Positions 17,466 to 26,515 of a DNA stretch of 64,000 bases are shown here, piece by piece. Position 1 is the stretch's first letter. Every line of letters starts with the position of its first letter. The notes under the pieces were generated by a model, which worked only from the letters and a program-made list of their open reading frames with translations, made no database searches and was not told the origin of the DNA. The DNA is from [Clostridium] scindens ATCC 35704 (GTDB lineage Bacteria; Bacillota; Clostridia; Lachnospirales; Lachnospiraceae). Both the position numbers and the translations under genes were made by a program. The DNA lies in NCBI RefSeq assembly GCF_004295125.1, contig NZ_CP036170.1, positions 62,001 through 126,000 of the forward strand. The letters run 5' to 3'.

Positions 17466-17500
17466 AAAAAGCCTTCTCATCTCGCAAGAGACGAAAAGGC
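17466..17500 (-). terminator. leuS: T-box-controlled intrinsic terminator of leuS
   Basis: On the minus strand a 13-bp stem (17500-17488 with 17483-17471, GCCTTTTCGTCTC arm) with a 4-nt loop is followed by TTTTT. It lies directly after the T-box sequence, in the usual place for the terminator that competes with the antiterminator. Confidence 0.9.
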
Positions 17501-17728
17501 CTGAACTTCCGTGGTACCACTCTTTTTCACCCGTACTGATAAAATACAGATGCACTCATTATCTTCTGTAACGGGAAGGCCCGCTTCTGCCTATGCGATC
17601 ATACAGGGTTCAGCAGAAGAACTCCAAGGCGAGTTGGGAGATTACGCTTGCTGCCTTGCACCATCCGGCAGTTCTCTGTAAAACGGTAGGCTCTTACTAC
17701 TCCTCTTCTTCGTTTCTACAATATTCTT
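17471..17728 (-). promoter_or_regulatory. leuS: T-box leader of leuS (tRNA-Leu sensing riboswitch)
   Basis: The transcript between the promoter and leuS carries the conserved T-box core GAGTGGTACCACGGAAG (around 17527-17507), preceded by a long Stem I region starting with the AGAGGAGTAG element near 17700. It is followed by a strong terminator. In T-box leaders uncharged cognate tRNA pairs through its anticodon with a specifier codon in Stem I and through its CCA end with the UGGNACC bulge, preventing termination. I did not fix the specifier codon; leucine is inferred from the gene. Confidence 0.92.
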
Positions 17729-17732
17729 ACTT

Positions 17733-17761
17733 ATTATATGAAGAATGTTAAAATAAGTCAA
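17733..17761 (-). promoter_or_regulatory. leuS: Promoter of leuS
   Basis: Reverse strand: TTGACT (17761-17756), 17-bp spacer, perfect TATAAT (17738-17733), placing transcription start a few bases before the T-box leader. Confidence 0.85.
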
Positions 17762-17801
17762 GTCCTGATTTTAGGGTTCCTGAAAAACTTATTTTTTGTA
17801 G

Positions 17802-17830
17802 TTGTTCACGCCTTGGCTTTAGTGTATAAT
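17802..17830 (+). promoter_or_regulatory. Promoter of the P-loop protein gene
   Basis: TTGTTC (17802-17807), 17-bp spacer, TATAAT (17825-17830). It is divergent from the leuS promoter and about 62 nt ahead of the start codon at 17893. Confidence 0.7.
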
Positions 17831-17892
17831 AAACATAAGTAAATGGTACTGAAAACTTCAGTATAATATGATACATAAAGGAGAGGTTTGCC

Positions 17893-18315
17893 ATGGTAAA
17901 TTTATTAACAGGCCCAAAAGGCACCGGAAAGACACAACAAATGATTGAGCAGGCTAATCAGCAGGCGAAAAGCTGTAACGGAAACGTAGTTTTTATCAAA
18001 AAGACACATCGCGACACCGCAAGTGTTGCATTTGATATCCGTACGATCTGTATGGATGATTTTCCAGCAATTGAAAATATTGACGAGTATATCGGCTTTT
18101 TATATGGCATGTACAGTTCCAACCATGATATTGAATGTGTATTCATCGATGGAATACTGAAGCATGCCGATATTTCTTTAAGCAACATGCCAGAATTCAT
18201 TGAGCGCCTTAAGAAGATTTCAAAAGAATGCGACATTGAATTCTATGTAAGCATCAGCGCCAACAAAGAAGATTTATCTGGTATTGACCAGACAGGCTGC
18301 CAGTATCTAAACTAG
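17893..18315 (+). CDS. Small P-loop NTPase-like protein of unknown function
   Basis: 140 residues. Walker A GPKGTGKTQQM lies at residues 7-17; a Walker B-like strand CVFIDGILKH lies near residue 82, and a third strand EFYVSISAN near 120. The remainder resembles a minimal RecA/AAA-like core without a recognisable C-terminal domain. An AAAGGAGAGG site and a good promoter precede it. It is a lone gene, transcribed away from leuS. I recognise no specific family; nucleotide binding is well supported, function is not. Confidence 0.75.
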   Translation: MVNLLTGPKGTGKTQQMIEQANQQAKSCNGNVVFIKKTHRDTASVAFDIRTICMDDFPAIENIDEYIGFLYGMYSSNHDIECVFIDGILKHADISLSNMPEFIERLKKISKECDIEFYVSISANKEDLSGIDQTGCQYLN

Positions 18316-18435
18316 AACAACCGGAAAATACACGAAGCGAATGGAATTGCAGGGCGGTCCAGTGATGGGCTGCCCTTTTACGGTATGAGAAAATGAGTGG
18401 AATCAAAGAACAAAAAAGAAACAGGCTTCGGCTGA

Positions 18436-18726
18436 TGCTGTGCGCTCTTTTTTCTGTATGAGAAGTATAAAGACAAATATATCGCCTACAGTCTTGGAAA
18501 GTTCTGCTTTGGAGGCAATTCCAACCCGGAAGATAAGGATACGATGATCTTCCAGCAGACATCTACGTTTAAAAAGGGAGTGGTTCAAAAGAACGATGAC
18601 ATCCATATGATTCCCTGTTCCCTGTCCTCTGCCAGCGGATATAATGACTATTGTCCGACTCCGCTGGAAGGCGACTCCAAACAGAGAGTCCTTGATAAGA
18701 TCGAAGAATACAACAAAGACTTATAG
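18436..18726 (+). pseudogene. C-terminal remnant of a CapA-family protein
   Basis: The frame is open from 18436 to the stop at 18726 without a credible start. From about 18457 it reads YEKYKDKYIAYSLGKFCFGG, NSNPEDKDTMIFQQTS and then CSLSSASGYNDYCPTPLEGD, which is the C-terminal end of CapA (poly-gamma-glutamate capsule-type metallophosphoesterase-fold) proteins. The first three-quarters of the gene, including all metal ligands, is missing. Upstream, at 18350-18380, is a weak GGGCGG/CTGCCC hairpin that may end the preceding gene. The rest of 18316-18435 shows nothing recognisable. Confidence 0.75.
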
Positions 18727-19662
18727 ATGGCGGTATAAAAACTCATAGAACATAATCATCAGAGGCATGGTCGCAATACAGAAGATTACGGACATGACGT
18801 TGATCACGCTGGCATAACGGGCATCTTTGTCATAGATCTGCGCCATCTGCGTAATCATAGTGGCTACAGGCGCCGATGTGCACAGCAGGACTACCATCAA
18901 TATATATTCGGCATCTTTATGAAGCCATATTTGGCCTATGAACACGAATGCAATAGTAGCCAGCGCCGGAATTGCGATCAAACGAATAAAACTGATAAGA
19001 TAGGGTCTCTTCTGCCTGAATACCCAGCGAAGATCCACGTTGCCGATCACCATGCCGATAACCAGCATGCTGGCCGGGCTGATCATATTTCCGAAACTGC
19101 TGACGCAGCTGCCAATTACCACCGGGAATTTTATCTGCGTGGCAAACAGGAATCCTCCTATCAGCATTGCGATTATATTCGGATTCAGTATGATCTTCTT
19201 ATAATCTCTTTGTGCCTCCTGGCTTACCAGACCCCGGCCGTGGGTCCACAGAAGGACGGTCTGCACCACGATGAATGCTGTGGTGTAGAACACCCACTCC
19301 TGTCCCAGGACGGATGCTACCAGGGGAATCACCAGAAATCCCGAATTGGAATATATGATCGAGGCCTTTTCAATGCTGTTGAAGTGCAGCGGCCTCTCCA
19401 GGACTTTTGTTAAAATAATCATGGCGGCATGAACACCAGCCGCCACAACGATCGCTATCAACAGTCCCTGTACCTTATCCTTGGTCAATTCGATCTGAAA
19501 TGAATTTACAATAATACAAGGCGAGCAGATGTAGACGACCATATTCGACAGGACCTTGCTGTCTTCCGTCCGAAACAGGCCAATCTTGACGACGGCGTAA
19601 CCTACCGCCATCGTCAGGAACATCGCCATAATCTGTTCTGCTAATAACATACTTATTTCCAT
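18721..19662 (-). CDS. AEC-family transporter (auxin efflux carrier type permease)
   Basis: 313 residues with about ten hydrophobic segments in two halves, starting EISMLLAEQIMAMFLTMAVG and including the conserved YICSPCIIVNSFQ and SNSGFLVIPLVASVLG segments of the AEC fold. Bacterial members export or exchange small organic anions such as malate; the substrate here is unknown. The ATG overlaps the stop of the upstream gene (TAATG), so it is the last gene of a trkA-trkH-membrane protein-AEC operon. It converges with the CapA remnant, the two stops overlapping. Confidence 0.88.
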   Translation of the reverse strand: MEISMLLAEQIMAMFLTMAVGYAVVKIGLFRTEDSKVLSNMVVYICSPCIIVNSFQIELTKDKVQGLLIAIVVAAGVHAAMIILTKVLERPLHFNSIEKASIIYSNSGFLVIPLVASVLGQEWVFYTTAFIVVQTVLLWTHGRGLVSQEAQRDYKKIILNPNIIAMLIGGFLFATQIKFPVVIGSCVSSFGNMISPASMLVIGMVIGNVDLRWVFRQKRPYLISFIRLIAIPALATIAFVFIGQIWLHKDAEYILMVVLLCTSAPVATMITQMAQIYDKDARYASVINVMSVIFCIATMPLMIMFYEFLYRHL

Positions 19663-21290
19663 TACTCTTTTTCTTCCTTGTCTACTATTCCGTCAAATTC
19701 CAGAGACATAACAAGGTTTGCCTTTTTATCCTCTTTGTACTCTATCGTTACTTCCTGCCCTGGCTCGCATCTAACTACATCGATAAAATCTACTACGGAT
19801 GCATCAAAGATGTCTTCTGAATTCTCCAGCATGAGGTAATAATGAGAGGTTCCCTCTATGACTCCCTGGGCAATCTTGGTAATCTTTCCGGTAATCGTCT
19901 TGACTTCCCTGGTGTCCTTTTCCACTTCTTTCACGCCATTGCTGAACAACAGTTCCAGATAATTTTCCTCGCATTGGCTTACGCTGTCGCCGATTGCGAC
20001 AATCTGGTATTTCTGTACATTCACCATCGCGTATTTCTTTACGAGGCCCGAATCATCCTTGAGTGCGATAAAATATGTCGGCTCATCCGATATATTGAGC
20101 AGCAGCGGGAAGGTGGCCGTGTACTTCAGGTTCTGCACCTGGCCTTCTGCAGAGGACATGGCGGAAGCCTCCGTTGCTCCTTCTACCTTATAGTACTTCG
20201 TCTCCATGGTCCTTTGATTGGCTAAGACAAATCCTACATTTGACTGGTCGCCATTAACGGAAGTTACGCCCGTGTACATCCATACGTCATCATCCTGGGC
20301 AAGATAGTTGTATCCGTCCGTGGTCTTAAGACAGTCCTTCTGGCTCAAAATACTGTTGAAAAAGCCATGCTTCAAGGTTCCATAATAATCAAACAACTGT
20401 ACCAGCAGGTCTGCGGAATACGCCCGGTCCACCCACTGGGGAACGTCTTTGATGTCATAAGTCTTCGTCTCTCCGGTAATGGCATTGCAAAGCACTACTT
20501 TGCCCACCGTCTCTCCTCCGAAAAGGCCGATATTGTATTTTTTCACAGGAGCGATCCAGTATGGAACGCCCTTTTCATCAATCTCAAAACTCAGTTCTCC
20601 ATAAATATACGTAGGATGCGCAAAACGGAGATGACGGTAGATATTCCGGTTCAGATGCTCGCTGGTGGTATATTTTATGCCTTCATCCAGTTTTACTAGT
20701 TCTGTAGACTGGGTGGCCATGTTAATCCTGATATAAGCGGGGATTCCATTGGAACGGTTGGTAAACCATTTGATCAGGTTTGCGTACTTTAATGGAGATA
20801 CCCGAACCGGATTGCCCTGATAGTTAATCTGGCTGTAGATGTCGTCCGCCTCAAACTGGGACACCATATCCACCATGCTGCCCATCTTGCGGTCACCAAG
20901 AATTTCCGCGGTATCTTTATCAAGAAGCGGAATCTTATCAAAAGAAAGTTCTTCTATATCTTCCGTAAATTCTCCTTCTTCTACTTTCATCAGCTTCTGG
21001 TATTTCTTGGCATTGACGATTGGGGAAGACAATAAGGATCCAGCCAGATAGATGATTCCTAATCCCAGGATTGCAAAGCCAAAAAACTTCATTGTCTTGC
21101 TTGTACGCAGTTCGGCCTTTCCAATTTTCTTGCGGACCGCGTAAATGACTGCCACCATCACCAGCAAAAATATAATAAAAAACCAGGTGTCGGAAGAGTG
21201 GATGTTGAATGCGGGCAAAGCAATATAGTAGTATAGTCCTGCTGCCAATATGACCACGATTGCAATTAGTAACTTTCTTTTTCCTTTCAT
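19662..21290 (-). CDS. Large membrane-anchored protein of unknown function in the trk operon
   Basis: 542 residues from the ATG at 21290 (AGGAGG site). Three N-terminal membrane segments (about residues 5-24, 33-52 and 68-88; the latter FFGFAILGLGIIYLAGSLL) are followed by a large extracytoplasmic domain of about 440 residues. That domain has repeated beta-rich stretches (RVSPLKYANLIKWFTNRSNG, GVPYWIAPVKKYNIGLFGGE) and a C-terminal small beta-barrel-like part (VKTITGKITKIAQGVIEGTS) that resembles an OB fold. I do not recognise a characterised family. Tight spacing with trkH (8 nt) and AEC (1-nt overlap) ties it to ion or solute transport. Confidence 0.7.
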   Translation of the reverse strand: MKGKRKLLIAIVVILAAGLYYYIALPAFNIHSSDTWFFIIFLLVMVAVIYAVRKKIGKAELRTSKTMKFFGFAILGLGIIYLAGSLLSSPIVNAKKYQKLMKVEEGEFTEDIEELSFDKIPLLDKDTAEILGDRKMGSMVDMVSQFEADDIYSQINYQGNPVRVSPLKYANLIKWFTNRSNGIPAYIRINMATQSTELVKLDEGIKYTTSEHLNRNIYRHLRFAHPTYIYGELSFEIDEKGVPYWIAPVKKYNIGLFGGETVGKVVLCNAITGETKTYDIKDVPQWVDRAYSADLLVQLFDYYGTLKHGFFNSILSQKDCLKTTDGYNYLAQDDDVWMYTGVTSVNGDQSNVGFVLANQRTMETKYYKVEGATEASAMSSAEGQVQNLKYTATFPLLLNISDEPTYFIALKDDSGLVKKYAMVNVQKYQIVAIGDSVSQCEENYLELLFSNGVKEVEKDTREVKTITGKITKIAQGVIEGTSHYYLMLENSEDIFDASVVDFIDVVRCEPGQEVTIEYKEDKKANLVMSLEFDGIVDKEEKE

Positions 21291-21298
21291 AATACCTC

Positions 21299-22744
21299 CT
21301 AAAATTTCCTGTTCCATGCGGAAGCCGTAAACAACATCAGGAATGGGAAGATCTCCAGACGTCCTGCCAACATGTCAAAGCAGAACACGATCTTAGACAG
21401 CGGTGAAAACTCTGCAAAACTTCCCACCGGGCCGACATCCGCGATTCCAGGGCCAATATTGTTTAATGTTGCCAATACAGAACTGAATGTGGTGCCAAAG
21501 TCCAGATTGTCAATCGAGACGATAAGCACCGATCCAACGACAATGCCAGCATATGCCATCAGATAGACATACAGGCTTCTGAGGACATCCGCTCCCATCT
21601 TCTTGTCATTTACCCTGATAATGCTGATAGACTTTGGATGCACCATCTGCTTAATCTCACGCTTGATGCATTTCAATACCATCAGGAATCTGGATACCTT
21701 GATGCCGCCTCCCGTAGAAGACGCACAGGCGCCTATCACCATTAGCATCAGCAAGATGCACTGGGACAGCATCGGCCAGGCGTTATAGTCTGCCGTCGCA
21801 TATCCCGTCGTGGTGATGATGGATGCCACCTGGAATAAGGCGTAGCGGAACGCCTTCAGCGGGTTTGGATACTGGCCGCTGATATTCAGGGTGATCACCG
21901 CCACCGCTGCAAGGATGATTCCTAAGTATGCCCGGAGTTCTTCATTCTTCCATACCGGCTTAAAATCCCTGATCAGCAGGAAGAAATACAGGTTAAAGTT
22001 GACTCCGAACAAAATCATAAAGATAGAGATCACGCCATCTATATAAGCGCTGTCAAAATGGCCTACGCTGGCCGCATAATTGGAGAAGCCCCCTGTTCCG
22101 GCTGTTCCAAATGCATGGATCAGGCTGTCGAACATATTCATTCCGCCAAGCAGAAGCAGGATGACTTCAATCAGCGTCAGGCCCAGGTACATGCCATATA
22201 GTATTCTGGCAGTAGACATGGTCCTTGGCACCAGCTTATCCTTTTCCGGTCCCGGAACCTCCGCCCGCATCAGATACATGGAATTCTTTTTATCCAGGGT
22301 TGTCAGCACCATGACAAACACAAGCACGCCCATACCGCCGATCCAATGGGTAAAACTTCTCCAGAACAGCATACCCTGCGGCAGGGCTTCTACATCCGTA
22401 AGAATGGAGGACCCTGTCGTTGTGAAGCCGGATACCGTTTCAAAGAATGCATCCAGATAACTCGGAATGCTTCCTGAAATAGTAAATGGCAGGGCTCCAA
22501 ATAATGACCATAAGATCCAGGCGCTGGCGACGATCACCATCCCCTCTTTTCCATATATGGTTCTCTTCTCAGGCTTCTTCATTCCTACCAGCAGATAGAT
22601 CACTATCAGTATGCCGGAAGGTATTAGAAAGTATACCCCGCTGAATTCTCCATAAATCAAAGAAACAAGAGCAGGGAGCAGCAGCAGGATTGCCTCTACC
22701 CCCAGCATTTTGGCCAGTATGTATCGTATCATTTTCGTATTCAT
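21299..22744 (-). CDS. trkH: TrkH-family potassium uptake permease
   Basis: 481 residues, about ten membrane helices with the four M1-P-M2 repeats of the TrkH/KtrB family. Selectivity-filter-like loops are visible: ETVSGFTTTGSSIL near residue 105, HAFGTAGTGGFSNY near 210, SIITTTGYATADYN near 315 and LNNIGPGIADVGP near 425. ASSTGGGIKVSR marks a conserved segment between the third and fourth repeats. It should form the K+ channel part of a complex with the TrkA protein encoded 18 nt upstream. This is the first of two Trk/Ktr systems in the window. Confidence 0.93.
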   Translation of the reverse strand: MNTKMIRYILAKMLGVEAILLLLPALVSLIYGEFSGVYFLIPSGILIVIYLLVGMKKPEKRTIYGKEGMVIVASAWILWSLFGALPFTISGSIPSYLDAFFETVSGFTTTGSSILTDVEALPQGMLFWRSFTHWIGGMGVLVFVMVLTTLDKKNSMYLMRAEVPGPEKDKLVPRTMSTARILYGMYLGLTLIEVILLLLGGMNMFDSLIHAFGTAGTGGFSNYAASVGHFDSAYIDGVISIFMILFGVNFNLYFFLLIRDFKPVWKNEELRAYLGIILAAVAVITLNISGQYPNPLKAFRYALFQVASIITTTGYATADYNAWPMLSQCILLMLMVIGACASSTGGGIKVSRFLMVLKCIKREIKQMVHPKSISIIRVNDKKMGADVLRSLYVYLMAYAGIVVGSVLIVSIDNLDFGTTFSSVLATLNNIGPGIADVGPVGSFAEFSPLSKIVFCFDMLAGRLEIFPFLMLFTASAWNRKF

Positions 22745-22762
22745 AATCTACATTCCGTCTCC

Positions 22763-24121
22763 CTATGCGAGTATATCGCTGAATTCATTGATGATATGAT
22801 CTTTGGTAATCACGATTACGCTGTCTCCGACTTCCAGATGATCCTCGCCATTTGGAATAATAACCTTTCGTTTCCGTCCGATACAGGCAATCAGATAATT
22901 CGCCTTGGTAGGCAGATCCTTAAGCGGAACATTGGTAAATTTGCATTCCTTTTTAATAATAAACTCTACTGCTTCCACCTTTCCGCCCAACAGCCGGTAC
23001 ATGGTTTCCACATTTGCGCTGCTGTAGGAATTATTCCTGGCTCTTACATAACTCATGATCGCATCTGCCGTTGCACTCTTTGCCGACACGATGCTGTCGA
23101 TCCCAAGTCCCTCCACCATCTGAGCTCTGGAATCTTCGTTTACCTTGGCAACGATCTTATTTACCCCTTGCGTCTTTGCAAAGAGAGACATGATGATATT
23201 CTCTTCATCCATTCCAGTCAATGCGATCACCGCATCGGCCTCTCCGATCCCTTCTTCCATCAAAAGGTCATGGTCCGCAGCGTCTCCGTGGATGATCGTG
23301 GCCTTTGGAAGTACCTCGCAAAGCTGCTCGCAGCGTTCCTGCCTGGATTCGATGATCTTCACCTGCATGCCAACCTGAAGCAGCTGGGCCGCAAGATAGA
23401 AGCACACATGACCGCCTCCGCAAATCAGCACCTTCTTCACTCTGGCATTCCTGCGTCCCAAAGACCGGAAGAATGTCTCCAAATCCTGATGGGCCGCGGC
23501 AATATGCATCTTGTCACCTTTCTGGAGGACAAAGTCTCCATCCGGAATATACACTTGTCCGCCTCTTTTTACAGCGCATACCAGGATCTTAATCTGGAAT
23601 TTCTGGTATACTTCGGCCAGGGACAGGCCTGTAAGAGGACTTTCGTCTCTAAGGTTGAATTCTACCAGTTCCACTCTTCCCTTCATAAATGTCTCTACCT
23701 TGCTTGTCTCTGGGAAAAGCAGCACTCTTAAAATCTCATTGGCAGCCGCCAGTTCCGGGTTAACCGCCATACTCAGGTGCAAATCCTCTTTTAATATATC
23801 TATCTGACGATAATAGACGGGGTTGCGCACCCTGGCTATGGTATGCTTTGCTCCAAGCCTCTTTGCCAGAAGGCAGCTGAGCATATTCAGCTCATCGGTA
23901 GAAGCGCATGCGATCACAAGATCCGCATGCGGGACATCTGCCTGCTTTTGGACGTTTACATCCGCGCCATTGCCGGTAATGCAGAAAATATCCAGCTGGT
24001 TTAATGCCTCCTTTAACTTTCCTTCATTCTGGTCAATCAATACAATGTCATAATCTTCTTCCGACAATTGCGTCGTCAGTTTATGGCCGACTTTGCCGTC
24101 GCCAATAATCACTATTTTCAT
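22763..24121 (-). CDS. trkA: TrkA, NAD-binding regulatory subunit of Trk potassium uptake
   Basis: 452 residues made of two tandem RCK halves. The first begins KIVIIGDGKVGHKLTTQLSE (Rossmann GxGxxG, here GDGKVG), the second near residue 235 with KVLICGGGHVCFYLA. Each is followed by a TrkA-C domain (SLAEVYQKFQIKILVCAVKR; NVPLKDLPTKANYLIACIGR). It gates TrkH in response to NAD(H)/ATP. A TATAAT -10 box (24174-24169) lies upstream, just beyond the terminator of the EF-G-like gene. It is the first gene of the operon. Confidence 0.94.
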   Translation of the reverse strand: MKIVIIGDGKVGHKLTTQLSEEDYDIVLIDQNEGKLKEALNQLDIFCITGNGADVNVQKQADVPHADLVIACASTDELNMLSCLLAKRLGAKHTIARVRNPVYYRQIDILKEDLHLSMAVNPELAAANEILRVLLFPETSKVETFMKGRVELVEFNLRDESPLTGLSLAEVYQKFQIKILVCAVKRGGQVYIPDGDFVLQKGDKMHIAAAHQDLETFFRSLGRRNARVKKVLICGGGHVCFYLAAQLLQVGMQVKIIESRQERCEQLCEVLPKATIIHGDAADHDLLMEEGIGEADAVIALTGMDEENIIMSLFAKTQGVNKIVAKVNEDSRAQMVEGLGIDSIVSAKSATADAIMSYVRARNNSYSSANVETMYRLLGGKVEAVEFIIKKECKFTNVPLKDLPTKANYLIACIGRKRKVIIPNGEDHLEVGDSVIVITKDHIINEFSDILA

Positions 24122-24168
24122 TTCCTGTTCCTCATACTATCCTCATCTGTTTTTTGCATAGCAAAGAG

Positions 24169-24174
24169 ATTATA
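24169..24174 (-). promoter_or_regulatory. trkA: -10 box ahead of trkA
   Basis: TATAAT on the reverse strand about 48 nt upstream of the trkA ATG. The -35 position falls in the T-rich tail of the preceding terminator and is not a clear match, so this is a partial promoter call. Confidence 0.4.
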
Positions 24175-24189
24175 GCACTTTTGCTTTAA

Positions 24190-24211
24190 GAAAAAAAGCC
24201 CTTCCGGGCTT
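24190..24211 (-). terminator. Intrinsic terminator of the EF-G-like gene
   Basis: AAGCCC (24196-24201), TTCC loop, GGGCTT (24206-24211); on the minus strand the stem is followed by a run of seven Ts. It starts 22 nt beyond the stop of the upstream gene. Confidence 0.85.
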
Positions 24212-24232
24212 TTCTTCTAAATAATATGTTCC

Positions 24233-26308
24233 TTATTCTTCTGCTGCTCTTTTTGCGATTTCCGCTTCCTGGACATCAGAAGGAGCCTGCTCATAACGGG
24301 CGAATTCATAAGAATATGTTCCTCTTCCTCCTGTCATGGAGCGAAGGATGGTGCAATAGCCGAACAATCCGGTCATTGGAATGTCTGCGACAATCTCCTG
24401 GTATCCGCCTGCAATCGGATTCATTCCAAGCACGCGTCCGCGGCGCTTGTTCAGATCGCCCATGACGTCTCCGGTATAGTCTTCCGGCACTACGACTTTG
24501 ATGGATGCGATTGGCTCCAGAAGTACAGGCCCTGCTTCCATAAATCCCTTCTTAAATGCCTGGATCGTAGCCGTCTTAAATGCCATTTCTGAAGAGTCAA
24601 CCGGATGGTAAGATCCGTCATAAAGGATTGCCTTGACTCCGACTACCGGATATCCTGCAAGAGGTCCCTTCTGGACAGAGTCCTGAAGGCCTTTCTCAAC
24701 TGCCGGGAAGTAGTTCTTCGGAACGGCTCCGCCTACAACGACTTCTTCAAATACATAAGGGCTCTCCAGATCTCCGGATGGCTCGAATTTCATCTTTACA
24801 TGACCGTACTGTCCATGTCCGCCGGACTGTTTCTTATACTTGGTATCCACATCGGATTTCTTCTTGATCGTCTCACGGAAGGCTACTCTTGGAGTGTCCA
24901 GCGTGATCTCGCATTTGAATCTGGCAGCCAGCTTGCTCGCTACAATCTCCAGATGCTGGTCTCCCATGCCATAGAGCAGGGTCTGGCGGTTCTCGCTGTC
25001 ATTTACCGCCCTTAACGTAACGTCTTCTGCCATCATCTTCTGAAGCGCCTGGGATACCTTGTCCTCATCCCCTTTGTTCTTTACAATGTACTTCATATAT
25101 GTATATGGCTTTGAATACTCCGTCCTTCCATATAAGACTGGCGTGCCTTTTGCGGAGAGCGTATCGCCCGTCTTAGTATTGGAGAGTTTTGCTATGGCTC
25201 CGATGTCTCCTGCAAATAATTCGCTTACTTCTACCGGCTTATTTCCAATCATCGTATAGATCTTGCCAAGCTTCTCTTCCGTATCAGTATCCGGATTGTA
25301 AAGCGTATCCTCGCCTTTTAAAACGCCTGAACACACTTTAATGAAGGAATACTTTCCAATAAATGGGTCAACCATCGTCTTGAATACGTATGCGGATTTT
25401 GCCTTTGCAAAGTCATAATTCGCCTCGAAGATCTCGTTTGTCTTCCGGTTGATGCCTGCACACTCTCTGTATTCCGGACTTGGAAAGAATCGAACGATAT
25501 CAGACAGGAGATTGGCAACTCCCTGCGCCTGGATATTGGATCCCATTGCCACCGGAACGATGCTTCCATCCATGACTTCCGTACGCATTGCAGAGCGGAT
25601 CTCTTCTACGGAGAATTCTTCTCCAGCAAAATATCTTTCCATAAAGTCATCGCTGGTCTCTGCCACTGCCTCCAGCAGCTTCTCGCGGTAAATCTCCAGA
25701 TTTGGCTTGCAGTAATCCGGAATTTCGCATTCCTCTCTCTGCCCGATGCCCGTGTAGCGTCTGCCGGCATTCTTGATAACATTGACGTATCCAACCAGTT
25801 TTTCATTCTCGCGGATCGGCTGGAAGTGAGGCGCGATCACCTTGCCATATCTGTCTGTAAGATCCTGCACTACCTGACGGAAGCTTGCGTCGTCCACATC
25901 CATCTCTGTTACGTATATCATGCGCGGCAGGTTATATTTGTCGCATAACTCCCACGCTTTTTCCGTTCCTACTTCCACGCCTGCCTTGCCGGATACAACG
26001 ATCACCGCCGCGTCCGCCGCGCTGACTGCCTCTTCTACCTCTCCTACAAAGTCAAAATATCCCGGCGTATCCAGCACGTTAATCTTTGCCTTCTCCCATT
26101 CGATCGGGACTAAGGCCGTGCTGATAGAGAATTCACGTTTCTGTTCCTCTTTATCGAAATCACTAATCGTATTGCCATCTGTGATTTTGCCCATACGATT
26201 GGTCGCTCCTGATACATAAGCCATAGCCTCTACAAGACTTGTCTTCCCGCATCCCCCATGTCCTAAAAGGACAACGTTTCTAATCTCATCCGTTCTGTAA
26301 ACCTTCAT
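24233..26308 (-). CDS. EF-G-like translation-factor GTPase (second fusA-type gene)
   Basis: 691 residues from the ATG at 26308 (AAGGAGG site; the extension to 26341 is unlikely). G1 is GHGGCGKTS (residues 14-22), G3 DTPGYFDF near 79, and the remaining EF-G domains II-V follow (for example GGHGQYGHVKMKFEP and NKRRGRVLGMNP). The G4 position, normally NKxD, reads TEMD in IYVTEMDVDDASF near residue 131, so guanine recognition is altered. EF-G-like proteins of this type are separate from housekeeping fusA, which normally sits with rpsL/rpsG. The gene is monocistronic with its own promoter and terminator. Confidence 0.88.
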   Translation of the reverse strand: MKVYRTDEIRNVVLLGHGGCGKTSLVEAMAYVSGATNRMGKITDGNTISDFDKEEQKREFSISTALVPIEWEKAKINVLDTPGYFDFVGEVEEAVSAADAAVIVVSGKAGVEVGTEKAWELCDKYNLPRMIYVTEMDVDDASFRQVVQDLTDRYGKVIAPHFQPIRENEKLVGYVNVIKNAGRRYTGIGQREECEIPDYCKPNLEIYREKLLEAVAETSDDFMERYFAGEEFSVEEIRSAMRTEVMDGSIVPVAMGSNIQAQGVANLLSDIVRFFPSPEYRECAGINRKTNEIFEANYDFAKAKSAYVFKTMVDPFIGKYSFIKVCSGVLKGEDTLYNPDTDTEEKLGKIYTMIGNKPVEVSELFAGDIGAIAKLSNTKTGDTLSAKGTPVLYGRTEYSKPYTYMKYIVKNKGDEDKVSQALQKMMAEDVTLRAVNDSENRQTLLYGMGDQHLEIVASKLAARFKCEITLDTPRVAFRETIKKKSDVDTKYKKQSGGHGQYGHVKMKFEPSGDLESPYVFEEVVVGGAVPKNYFPAVEKGLQDSVQKGPLAGYPVVGVKAILYDGSYHPVDSSEMAFKTATIQAFKKGFMEAGPVLLEPIASIKVVVPEDYTGDVMGDLNKRRGRVLGMNPIAGGYQEIVADIPMTGLFGYCTILRSMTGGRGTYSYEFARYEQAPSDVQEAEIAKRAAEE

Positions 26309-26347
26309 ATCTGCTGCCTCCTTATATTGGTAAAATCTCATGTATAT

Positions 26348-26376
26348 ATTGTACTAAAAAAAACTCTTTATTACAA
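26348..26376 (-). promoter_or_regulatory. Promoter of the EF-G-like gene
   Basis: Reverse strand TTGTAA (26376-26371), 17-bp spacer, TACAAT (26353-26348), about 40 nt ahead of the start codon. A second possible pair lies slightly further upstream. Confidence 0.55.
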
Positions 26377-26457
26377 CTCTTTTATACATTATTTACAATA
26401 CATTGTTTGATTTACCGCGCAACTCTAAATACTTTTTCGCTTTAAAGCGTTATAGCA

Positions 26458-26487
26458 TTGACAAACCCGGCTCAGACAGAGTAAAAT
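26458..26487 (+). promoter_or_regulatory. Promoter of tyrA-aroA
   Basis: Perfect TTGACA (26458-26463), 18-bp spacer, TAAAAT (26482-26487). Just upstream is the 12-bp perfect palindrome CGCTTTAAAGCG (26438-26449), a possible operator. Confidence 0.75.
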
Positions 26488-26515
26488 AAGTTGGACACAG
26501 CAAAGGAGGACTAAC

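Noticed and set aside
17398-17520. 41-codon N-terminal extension of LeuS
   Set aside because: This stretch is T-box terminator and leader sequence; the strong AGGAGG site is in front of the ATG at 17397.
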